A stretch of DNA of 8,793 nt, from NCBI GenBank assembly GCA_964554065.1, contig CAZKMQ010000035.1, positions 1 to 8,793 of the forward strand. The letters are read 5' to 3'. Below the pieces are notes generated by a model. That model was not told where the DNA came from. It did no database searches and was given only the letters and a program-made list of their open reading frames with translations. The DNA comes from CAZKMQ01 sp964554065 (GTDB taxonomy: Bacteria > Patescibacteriota > Patescibacteriia > Magasanikbacterales > JBBTQS01). This document shows positions 1-4,816 of this stretch, piece after piece. A program made the position numbers and the translations under genes. Every line of letters starts with the position of its first letter. Within the stretch, counting starts at the first letter, position 1.

Positions 1-5
1 GCCAT
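1..5 (-). CDS. Start of a divergent gene (only first codon and two bases inside window)
   Basis: On the minus strand an ATG at 5-3 is preceded by a perfect AGGAGG (17-12) with a 6-nt spacer. A consensus promoter lies further upstream (70-42). Nothing can be said about the product, because only the Met codon and the first two bases (GC) of the next codon are inside the window. The strong Shine-Dalgarno sets this gene apart from most plus-strand genes here, which appear to be leaderless. Confidence 0.55.
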
Positions 6-41
6 GTCGCCCCTCCTATGATTCGTGGTCTGCAAATAAGA

Positions 42-70
42 ACAATACAGTAATATTGTGTATTTGTCAA
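42..70 (-). promoter_or_regulatory. Sigma70-type promoter of the divergent leftward gene
   Basis: Read on the minus strand, a perfect -35 TTGACA (70-65) is followed after 17 nt by TATTGT (47-42), with the leader and AGGAGG further down. The -10 box is one arm of a 6-bp inverted repeat ACAATA...TATTGT (42-59), which could be a repressor site or chance. Promoter calls are from consensus only. Confidence 0.6.
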
Positions 71-88
71 TAGTAGTGGAAAACTATC

Positions 89-117
89 TTTACAAGAAAA
101 TCGATCGGCAGTATACT
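89..117 (+). promoter_or_regulatory. Sigma70-type promoter of the antiporter gene
   Basis: TTTACA (89-94), a 17-nt spacer and TATACT (112-117) make a near-consensus promoter. Expected transcription start is about 124, giving a leader of roughly 23 nt to the ATG at 147 without a recognisable Shine-Dalgarno. The 12-mer TATACTATTGCC (112-123) recurs exactly in front of ftsE. Confidence 0.65.
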
Positions 118-146
118 ATTGCCGTTCTTATTTTTAAGCGTATTAT

Positions 147-1550
147 ATGATTCAAGCTATTAAGCGTCGATCATTGTCTTACATTGTATTTTTTGGTGCA
201 CTAGCCATGTTTGCTGCACCGTATGTGTATGCATCAGGTGGGGGTGAAGCTGAGGGAGGGCATGGGGCATTTGCTATTACCTTTTTATGGATAGCGGTGT
301 TACTCATATTTGCAAAACTTGCATCACTGATTGAGCGTTGGGGGCAGCCTGCAGTATTAGGCGAGCTGGTAATTGGTGTCATTTTAGGAAACCTCGCTCT
401 GCTCGGTTTGCATTGGTTCGAACCAATTAAGACAGATGGCATTATTCAATTCTTATCTGAGCTTGGTGTAGTGATTTTGCTTTTCCAGATTGGACTTGAG
501 TCAAACATTCAGGAGATGAAGCGTGTTGGTGGTAAAGCTGCAGCAGTTGCTATTGTTGGTGTGGTGGTACCATTTGTGCTCGGAACATATTGGATTGGTC
601 CATGGTTAATGCCAGGTCTTGATCAAGTGGCATACCTGTTCTTAGGTGCTGCGCTTACTGCTACTTCAGTTGGTATTACTGCACGAGTGTTCCAGGATTT
701 AGGGAAGCTGAAGCTTAAGGAAGCTCAGATCGTGCTTGGAGCTGCTGTAATTGATGATGTGCTTGGACTTATTATTTTGGCAGTGGCTTCTGCTATTGCT
801 GTAACTGGAGCGGTGAGCCTTGGTGTAATAAGTATTATTGCAGCAAAAGCTATTGGATTCTTGATTGGCGCAATTATTCTTGGTCAGTATTTTGCAAAGG
901 CTATTGGGAAGATTTTTTCAAAAATCCACACAGGCGTGGCAATGAAGTTCACGATTGTAGTGTGTTTTGGATTGATTTTTGCGTATCTTGCACAGCTTCT
1001 GGGGCTAGCACCAATTGTAGGTGCATTTGCTGCAGGACTAATTCTTGATCCGGTGCATTTCCGTTATTTCAAAGATCCACATGTGATTCATGATGTGCGT
1101 GAAGCTATTAAGGACTCAGATGAAGAGACCAAAAAGAAGGTGCGCCATGCTATTAGTCATCATGCGCATCGTCATATTGAAGATTTGATTGAGCCACTTG
1201 GACATTTCTTGGTGCCGATTTTCTTTGTATACACTGGTATGGCAGTAAAAATTGAAACATTGTTTGATACCTCTGTAATACTTGTTGCACTTGCAGTGAC
1301 GGTCGTGGCATTTGTTGGAAAATATGTTTCTGGATTGTTTGCAGGAAAAGGAGTTAACAGGTCATTGATCGGATTCGGAATGGTGCCACGTGGTGAAGTT
1401 GGACTTATCTTTGCATCAATTGGATATGGGTTAGGTGTAGTGAATGATAGTGTGTTCTCAATAATTGTCATCATGGTTATTTTGACAACACTTCTTACAC
1501 CGCCAATTCTTACAGTTATGCTTAAGAAAATGGATAAGCAAGGTGCGTAG
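147..1550 (+). CDS. CPA2-type cation/proton antiporter (Na+(K+)/H+ exchanger)
   Basis: 467-aa polytopic membrane protein, predicted to exchange Na+ or K+ for H+ across the cytoplasmic membrane for pH and salt homeostasis. Residues 1-29 look like a signal peptide ending in VYA, followed by a short Gly/Glu/His-rich outer segment. The antiporter core shows the TS-type helix GAALTATSVG (about 168-177), the ion-binding pair D203-D204 in AAVIDDVLG, a conserved-type lysine in FVGK (K391) and the C-terminal MVPRGEVGLIFA motif (412-423). The adjacent Asp-Asp pair is known from electrogenic NapA-like exchangers, so that mode is favoured over KefB-like K+ efflux; no TrkA-N/RCK domain is attached. A charged His-rich loop (about 309-345; H334, H338, H339, H341, H343) interrupts the usual core. 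The gene has its own promoter and is closed by the terminator at 1556-1585. The transported ion cannot be read from sequence. Confidence 0.9.
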   Translation: MIQAIKRRSLSYIVFFGALAMFAAPYVYASGGGEAEGGHGAFAITFLWIAVLLIFAKLASLIERWGQPAVLGELVIGVILGNLALLGLHWFEPIKTDGIIQFLSELGVVILLFQIGLESNIQEMKRVGGKAAAVAIVGVVVPFVLGTYWIGPWLMPGLDQVAYLFLGAALTATSVGITARVFQDLGKLKLKEAQIVLGAAVIDDVLGLIILAVASAIAVTGAVSLGVISIIAAKAIGFLIGAIILGQYFAKAIGKIFSKIHTGVAMKFTIVVCFGLIFAYLAQLLGLAPIVGAFAAGLILDPVHFRYFKDPHVIHDVREAIKDSDEETKKKVRHAISHHAHRHIEDLIEPLGHFLVPIFFVYTGMAVKIETLFDTSVILVALAVTVVAFVGKYVSGLFAGKGVNRSLIGFGMVPRGEVGLIFASIGYGLGVVNDSVFSIIVIMVILTTLLTPPILTVMLKKMDKQGA

Positions 1551-1555
1551 GAGTT

Positions 1556-1585
1556 AAAAACCTGTCGCAAGTCGACAGGTTTTTT
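1556..1585 (+). terminator. Rho-independent terminator after the antiporter
   Basis: ACCTGTCG (1560-1567) pairs with CGACAGGT (1573-1580) around a 5-nt loop, preceded by an A-run and followed by a T-run to 1585. The last T of the run starts the extended -10 box of the next gene, so terminator and promoter abut. Confidence 0.85.
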
Positions 1586-1593
1586 GGTATAAT
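1585..1593 (+). promoter_or_regulatory. Extended -10 promoter, leaderless start of the 1603 gene
   Basis: TGGTATAAT (1585-1593) is a full extended -10 element with a consensus TATAAT. Only 9 nt separate it from the ATG at 1603, so the transcript should begin at or within a few bases of the start codon. No good -35 is visible because that position is taken by the terminator stem, which fits reliance on the extended -10. Confidence 0.65.
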
Positions 1594-1602
1594 ATAATTC
1601 AT

Positions 1603-2013
1603 ATGAACAAACAAAGACCATCACTACTTACTGTTATCGCGATACTGGGTATTACATACGCATCTGTAGGGTTGCTGCTCGGCTTGATCGCGTTGTTTAC
1701 AAGTGCTCAGTTAATTACTAGTCAAGTGGCTACGGTAGAGCTAGGCGTTGCTGCAAAGTCTATTAGTGTTGCAGTTGGCTTATTTGCTGTTGCATTCGTT
1801 GGTTCAGGAGTTTTGCGCATTGCTATTGCTGTGGGGATGCTCAAGATGAAGCATTGGGCGTATAAGCTTTTTTATATTAATGTTGTACTTTCTGCCCTGT
1901 CTGCGCTTGCTGCTATATTGGTTCAAGTTGCAATTACTTGGCATGTTTTCTTCTTTGTTGTCGAATTGGCAATTCTCTGGTATCTTCATTCTATCCGGAG
2001 TGTGCTTAGCTAG
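1603..2013 (+). CDS. Small four-helix membrane protein of unknown function
   Basis: 136-aa protein with four predicted transmembrane helices (about 8-33, 53-80, 88-110, 113-130) and no signal peptide or catalytic motif. The pattern of an N-terminal RPSLLTVIAIL, a central MLKMKHWAYKL between helices 2 and 3, and a C-terminal WYLHSIRSVLS resembles a widespread group of small bacterial membrane proteins with RP-x-TxxAIL starts and a KxWA motif. Their function is not established, so none is assigned. It has its own leaderless promoter and lies 33 nt before tRNA-Thr with no terminator between, so the tRNA may be co-transcribed with it. The start is chosen because the -10 box lies just upstream. 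Confidence 0.8.
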   Translation: MNKQRPSLLTVIAILGITYASVGLLLGLIALFTSAQLITSQVATVELGVAAKSISVAVGLFAVAFVGSGVLRIAIAVGMLKMKHWAYKLFYINVVLSALSALAAILVQVAITWHVFFFVVELAILWYLHSIRSVLS

Positions 2014-2046
2014 CGTGACATTTTACTGTTTCTCATGCTCGCTACG

Positions 2047-2119
2047 GCCATCTTAGCTCAGTAGGTAGAGCAATGCACTCGTAACGCATAGGTCCCGGGT
2101 TCGATCCCCGGAGATGGCT
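2047..2119 (+). tRNA. trnT(CGU): tRNA-Thr(CGT)
   Basis: A 73-nt cloverleaf. The acceptor stem 2047-2053/2112-2118 is fully paired; D-stem 2056-2059/2068-2071; anticodon stem 2073-2077/2085-2089; T-stem 2095-2099/2107-2111 with loop TTCGATC. The anticodon CGT sits at 2080-2082 and reads ACG. The innermost anticodon-stem pair is A-C (31-39), not a canonical pair. The discriminator is T2119, and CCA is not encoded (CAT follows), so tRNA nucleotidyltransferase must add it. The ftsE promoter starts only 8 nt downstream. Confidence 0.95.
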
Positions 2120-2126
2120 CATTTTA

Positions 2127-2135
2127 TGCTATACT
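2127..2135 (+). promoter_or_regulatory. Extended -10 promoter of ftsE (leaderless)
   Basis: TGCTATACT (2127-2135) is an extended -10 box with six nt (ATTGCC) before the ftsE ATG at 2142, placing transcription start at or next to the ATG. The -35 position falls in the tRNA T-arm and is not consensus. Read-through from tRNA-Thr could also feed ftsE. Confidence 0.6.
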
Positions 2136-2141
2136 ATTGCC

Positions 2142-2822
2142 ATGATTCGACTCAAAGCAGTCAGTAAAATATACCCGCCGGACACGGTTGGGGTGAAGAA
2201 TATCCATCTCCATGTAAAGCCTGGAGAGTTTGTTTCTATTGTTGGAATGAGCGGTTCAGGCAAAAGTACCATGGTGAAGCTTTTGATTGCTGAGGAAACT
2301 CCAACGCGAGGTGATGTGATTATTGGTGGTTGGAATATAAGTCGCATTAAGCGTCATGAAGTTCCTCTTTTGCGGCGCCAGATCGGTGTGATTTTTCAAG
2401 ATTTTCGGTTGCTGCCGAAGAAGACTGTTTTTGAAAACGTTGCTTTTGCTTTGGAAGTGTCTGGAGAGCGTAGTAAAAAAATTAAGGAAATCGTGCCGCA
2501 AGTGCTTGCGATTGTTGGATTGGAAAAGGAAATACATCGTTATCCATATCAAATTAGTGGAGGAGAGGCACAACGTGTGGCAATTGCACGAGCACTAGTG
2601 CATCGCCCGAAGATTCTAGTTGCAGATGAACCAACAGGAAATTTGGATACATTCAACTCTGCGGAAATTATTCAGATTTTGAAGCGAATTAATGAGTTTG
2701 GAACAACGATTGTTTTGGTGACGCATGATAAAGATGTGGTGAATAAGCTCAAGCGTCGTGTTGTTACTATTGAAGGTGGGCAAGTTGTAAATGATCAGAA
2801 ATCAGGTAAATATATTTTGTAA
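2142..2822 (+). CDS. ftsE: Cell-division ABC transporter ATPase FtsE
   Basis: 226-aa ABC ATPase of normal FtsE length. Visible motifs are Walker A GMSGSGKST (35-43), Q-loop Q86 in VIFQDFRLL, the signature ISGGEAQRVAIARAL (138-152), Walker B ILVADEPT (158-165, with D162/E163), D-loop GNLD (166-169) and the switch His195 in VTHD. FtsE pairs with FtsX in the cytoplasmic membrane; ATP hydrolysis is transmitted through FtsX to activate peptidoglycan hydrolases at the division site. The partner gene follows after 1 nt, which makes the assignment firm over generic LolD/MacB-type ATPases. In the signature the usual LSGGEQ is ISGGEA; the Gln after Glu is replaced by Ala, a mild variation. The start is fixed by the -10 box 6 nt upstream, without a Shine-Dalgarno. 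Confidence 0.95.
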   Translation: MIRLKAVSKIYPPDTVGVKNIHLHVKPGEFVSIVGMSGSGKSTMVKLLIAEETPTRGDVIIGGWNISRIKRHEVPLLRRQIGVIFQDFRLLPKKTVFENVAFALEVSGERSKKIKEIVPQVLAIVGLEKEIHRYPYQISGGEAQRVAIARALVHRPKILVADEPTGNLDTFNSAEIIQILKRINEFGTTIVLVTHDKDVVNKLKRRVVTIEGGQVVNDQKSGKYIL

Positions 2823-2823
2823 T

Positions 2824-3735
2824 ATGGTAACTTTCTTTCGCGCGATAAAATTTGGAATCCAGAACGCTTGGCGTAATTTTGGTTTGAGTACGATCACGAT
2901 CACTATTTTGGTGCTGATGGTGTTAAGCATCAACGTTGTGTTTGCCATTGGAGCGCTAACTAATCAAGCTATTTCCACAGTAAAAAACCAAGTAGACATT
3001 AGTATTTTTTTCCAATCTGATGCAGAAGAAAGCCAAGTTGCTGAAGTTCAAACTGTATTAAGTAGTTTTCCGGAAGTAAAAGAGGTCACATTGCAAACTC
3101 CGGACGAAGTTCTTGAGGCATTTCGCAATCGTCATGCGCGGGATGAAGATATACAGTATTCACTAGCTGAATTGGAAGAAAACCCACTTGGTGCAACATT
3201 AATTGTCCGCACTCAAGAGCCGGGGCAGTATGAGTCTATTTTACGGGCCATTGATGTGCCGGAGTATGACGGAATAATTGAGGCGCGAACTTTTGATGAC
3301 ACCGGCGAAATTATTAGTCGTATTGATTCAGTAACATCACGCTCAAAAAATATTGCTTTGGCTGTTACAATTTTGTTTGGCATTGTGGCGTTTCTAGTTG
3401 TGGCCTCTGCAATTCGTGTTGCAATCTTCACCCAACGTGAAGAAATTGGTATTCAAAAGCTAGTTGGAGCAGGGAACTGGTTTATTCGAGCGCCGTTTAT
3501 GGTTGAAGTGGTTTTGTACTGTACTGTTGCAATGGTTATTTCGCTCGTGCTGCTGTATTTTGGCATAACATTGACAGATCCGTATATTCGGAGTATGTTT
3601 GGTGCACAATCATTTAGTTTGCTCGATGTATTCTCATCAAATGGATTGTGGTTATTTGGCGCTGAGTTCATCTCACTTATTTTGCTTTGCATGATTAGTG
3701 GTTCAATTGCAATGCGCAGATTCCTGCGTGTGTAA
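2824..3735 (+). CDS. ftsX: Cell-division permease-like protein FtsX
   Basis: 303-aa membrane protein with FtsX topology: a short cytoplasmic N-terminus, TM1 (about 22-46), an extracytoplasmic domain (about 47-173) and three C-terminal helices (about 174-201, 226-250, 275-297). The outer domain carries NPLGATLIV (120-128), which corresponds to the NPLPxS-type motif of FtsX. The loop REEIGIQKLVGA (205-216) is the conserved segment that contacts the ATPase in this superfamily. FtsX transmits FtsE activity to cell-wall hydrolases or their activators. The start is taken at ATG 2824, one base after the ftsE stop, because the product then begins MVTFFRAIKFG like other FtsX proteins; an in-frame ATG at 2791 inside ftsE is less likely. 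No Shine-Dalgarno is visible, so translational coupling to ftsE is likely. tRNA-Gln begins 3 nt after the stop. Confidence 0.95.
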   Translation: MVTFFRAIKFGIQNAWRNFGLSTITITILVLMVLSINVVFAIGALTNQAISTVKNQVDISIFFQSDAEESQVAEVQTVLSSFPEVKEVTLQTPDEVLEAFRNRHARDEDIQYSLAELEENPLGATLIVRTQEPGQYESILRAIDVPEYDGIIEARTFDDTGEIISRIDSVTSRSKNIALAVTILFGIVAFLVVASAIRVAIFTQREEIGIQKLVGAGNWFIRAPFMVEVVLYCTVAMVISLVLLYFGITLTDPYIRSMFGAQSFSLLDVFSSNGLWLFGAEFISLILLCMISGSIAMRRFLRV

Positions 3736-3738
3736 AAA

Positions 3739-3809
3739 TCCGAGATCGTCTAATGGTAGGACTGCGGTTTTTGGTGCCGCCTATCTAGGTTCGAATCCTA
3801 GTCTCGGAA
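3739..3809 (+). tRNA. trnQ(UUG): tRNA-Gln(TTG)
   Basis: A 71-nt cloverleaf. Acceptor TCCGAGA (3739-3745) pairs perfectly with TCTCGGA (3802-3808); anticodon stem 3764-3768/3776-3780 with anticodon TTG at 3771-3773 (reads CAA); T-stem 3785-3789/3797-3801 with loop TTCGAAT. Discriminator A3809; CCA is not encoded. It is only 3 nt from ftsX, so it is probably processed from an ftsEX transcript. Its 3' end takes part in two repeats: an 18-bp direct repeat at 4077-4094 and the outer five bases of a 26-bp inverted repeat (3805-3941). Confidence 0.95.
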
Positions 3810-3941
3810 CATAAGAAAAGAACTACAGACACGTCCGCGTGCTCCAGCGGCACACGGACTCTTGCTCACCGTACTATCTGACATAGTCAGAACCAAGCTA
3901 GTACGTCTCGCAAAGGTCTGTAGTTCTTTTCTTATATTCCG
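3805..3941 (+). ncRNA. Candidate structured RNA or inverted-repeat element next to tRNA-Gln
   Basis: The arm 3805-3830 is the reverse complement of 3916-3941 with a single mismatch (C3810/A3936), including 25 paired bases. Between the arms two more hairpins can be drawn: GTCCG-C-GTGC (3833-3842) with GCAC-A-CGGAC (3850-3859), loop TCCAGCG; and GTACTA (3871-3876) with TAGTAC (3899-3904) enclosing TCTGAC/GTCAGA (3877-3882/3886-3891). TTGC (3862-3865) can also pair with GCAA (3910-3913). The result is a multi-branched fold closed by a long stem whose 5' arm is purine/A-rich and 3' arm U-rich. No ORF is present and I recognise no known RNA family. Alternatives are an oversized terminator for ftsEX-tRNA-Gln, or a MITE-like DNA element with terminal inverted repeats. 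The outer CGGAA of the left arm belongs to the tRNA, so the full stem would compete with tRNA folding. Confidence 0.4.
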
Positions 3942-3953
3942 TAATTAAAATGA

Positions 3954-4071
3954 GAACCGAAAATCCGACGGAGTCGGATCAGGTTCGTATGTTGAGTGTA
4001 GCGAGCGAAAAGACAGGCTTGCTTAGGCTTTTCCGAGCGAAGCGAAACATTTATTAAGTCACGAAGTGGCT
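3954..4071 (+). other. Non-coding stretch with several short GNA-loop hairpins
   Basis: This gene-free stretch holds: GAACC (3954-3958)/GGTTC (3982-3986) enclosing TCCGAC-GGA-GTCGGA (3964-3978); GAAAAG (4007-4012)/CTTTTC (4028-4033) with a 15-nt loop; the heptamer GCGAAGC (4037-4043); and AGTCAC-GAA-GTGGCT (4057-4071, one G-T pair). Three of the four close on a GNA trinucleotide loop. I see no ORF, promoter or tRNA here. The segment lies between tRNA-Gln and the repeated tRNA end at 4077. Confidence 0.5.
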
Positions 4072-4076
4072 GAACT

Positions 4077-4094
4077 ATCCTAGTCCCGGAACAT
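4077..4094 (+). repeat. Direct repeat of the tRNA-Gln 3' end (att-like)
   Basis: ATCCTAGTCCCGGAACAT at 4077-4094 matches 3795-3812 (the T-arm 3' strand, acceptor 3' strand, discriminator and next three bases of tRNA-Gln) at 17 of 18 positions; the only difference is C4086 for T3804. The copies are 282 bp apart. Such duplicated tRNA 3' ends are typical of att sites left by tyrosine-recombinase elements; no integrase gene lies between the copies. A decayed tandem tRNA-Gln copy is the alternative. Confidence 0.65.
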
Positions 4095-4104
4095 CTCTAT
4101 AAAC

Positions 4105-4145
4105 AAAAAACCACCGTCAGCATGTGATATGCGGGTGGTCTTTTG
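4105..4145 (-). terminator. Terminator of the response-regulator gene
   Basis: Read leftward, ACCACC (4139-4134) pairs with GGTGGT (4115-4110) around an inner GCAT/ATGC stem, followed by a run of T (the plus-strand A-run 4110-4105). In the rightward direction the stem is followed by CTTTTG, so weak bidirectional action is possible. Confidence 0.75.
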
Positions 4146-4169
4146 TTGGTTGAGGTGTTGTTGGTGATG

Positions 4170-4607
4170 CTAGCGTCGGCCGAGGTACTTCTTGCGTTTG
4201 CCGTGACCACCGCAGTGCGGGCAGGTCTCGGTGATCGACTGCATGGCGCCATGTACTGTGGACAGCACCCGATCACGGTTCAGAGGCTTTTGCAGGAAGT
4301 CAAATGCCCCCAAGCGAACCGCCTGAACTGCATCGTTGAGACTGGCACAGCCTGAGATCATGATGACCTCAGTGCTGGGGTACGTTTCCTTGATCTTGCG
4401 CAATGCGACAAGGCCATCCATGCCAGGCAGCCTGACATCCAGGATCACCACGTCGGCAGGCTTCGACCCCAGTAGCGCAAGCGCCACCTCTCCTGACTCA
4501 GCGCCGCGGACATCGTACTGCTCTAGAAGCAGGATCTTTCCGAGCACCTCGCGGATACTTTTCTCATCGTCCACGATCAAAATGGTTGGTTTCTCGATCT
4601 CACTCAT
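4170..4607 (-). CDS. Single-domain response regulator (CheY-like) with CxxC basic tail
   Basis: 145-aa protein that is almost only a receiver domain. The acidic pair D13-D14, phosphoacceptor D57 in VVILDVRLPGMDG, switch S85 in IMISG and K107-P108 in LQKP are all present, so it should be phosphorylated by a histidine kinase; no kinase gene is nearby. The domain resembles NtrC-type receivers, but no AAA+ or DNA-binding domain follows. The tail CPHCGGHGKRKKYLGRR (129-145) has one CxxC, two His and a basic end; it could bind metal or nucleic acid, which is inference. The start at 4607 is chosen over the ATG at 4628 because GGAGG (4617-4613) sits 5 nt upstream. GC in 4201-4560 is about 59%, against about 41% in a sampled part of ftsE, which points to transfer from a higher-GC donor. 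A consensus promoter with operator-like repeats precedes it and a terminator follows, so it is a self-contained unit. Confidence 0.92.
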   Translation of the reverse strand: MSEIEKPTILIVDDEKSIREVLGKILLLEQYDVRGAESGEVALALLGSKPADVVILDVRLPGMDGLVALRKIKETYPSTEVIMISGCASLNDAVQAVRLGAFDFLQKPLNRDRVLSTVHGAMQSITETCPHCGGHGKRKKYLGRR

Positions 4608-4639
4608 TGTTCCCTCCCTGTGAAACATCTTGCTAGGTA

Positions 4640-4714
4640 CAGTTAAACATCATATTTAACTAAACACTATAGCACATTTTAGGTTTTTGTCAACTGTCGC
4701 TTCGTTCCAGTTGA
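4640..4714 (-). promoter_or_regulatory. Consensus promoter with two operator-like inverted repeats for the response regulator
   Basis: Read leftward: TTGACA (4693-4688), a 16-nt spacer, and TATAGT (4671-4666) preceded by TGC (extended -10). A 7-bp-arm inverted repeat overlaps the -35 (TCAACTG 4690-4696 / CAGTTGA 4708-4714), and another lies at the expected transcription start (AGTTAAA 4641-4647 / TTTAACT 4655-4661). All four half-sites fit YAGTTRA, as expected for one dimeric regulator bound at two operators. The promoter is firm; the operators are inferred. Confidence 0.65.
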
Positions 4715-4726
4715 GCTTCCTTACCT

Positions 4727-4756
4727 AGGAAAAAGCCAATATATTGGCTTTTTCCT
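4727..4756. terminator. Perfect 30-bp palindrome, bidirectional terminator shape
   Basis: 4727-4741 is the exact reverse complement of 4742-4756. The GCCAATATATTGGC core (4735-4748) is flanked by A5 and T5, so either strand gives a hairpin followed by a U-run. It lies between two divergent genes (response regulator leftward, lipoprotein rightward), where no transcript from an adjacent gene should end. It may be the former terminator of the ftsEX-tRNA-Gln unit, or an insulator. Confidence 0.7.
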
Positions 4757-4781
4757 CGATTTCGTCGCTACCAAGATATGT

Positions 4782-4810
4782 TTGGTCTTTTTCGCTTAAT
4801 CCAGTATACT
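4782..4810 (+). promoter_or_regulatory. Promoter of the first lipoprotein gene (leaderless)
   Basis: TTGGTC (4782-4787), 17 nt, and TATACT (4805-4810), then TTTGCC and the ATG at 4817. The segment CAGTATACTTTTGCC differs by one base from the antiporter promoter at 109-123. The 6-nt gap to ATG implies a leaderless message and rules against the in-frame ATG at 4778. Confidence 0.6.
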
Positions 4811-4816
4811 TTTGCC

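Noticed and set aside
2791..2823. Earlier start (ATG 2791) for ftsX
   Set aside because: It lies within ftsE and adds residues not typical of FtsX; ATG 2824 gives the usual N-terminus.
3805..3941. Integron attC site
   Set aside because: The length and inverted repeat are suggestive, but the arms lack the GTTRRRY/RYYYAAC core sites, and no cassette array or integrase is present.
3805..3941. Classical IS or MITE insertion with target-site duplication
   Set aside because: No direct repeat flanks the arms, because the left arm runs into the tRNA gene. Kept only as an alternative reading.
4032..4091. Complete second tRNA-Gln
   Set aside because: TCCGAG at 4032 and the repeated 3' end mimic an acceptor stem, but the spacing is 60 nt, two of seven pairs fail, and there is no D-arm, anticodon arm or T-stem 5' strand.
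4143..4355. Plus-strand ORF of 70 codons
   Set aside because: It is opposite the response regulator, whose motifs are unambiguous; the open frame is a by-product of high GC.
4778..4816. Earlier start (ATG 4778) for the first lipoprotein
   Set aside because: It would place 13 residues before the signal peptide and put the -10 box inside the coding region.
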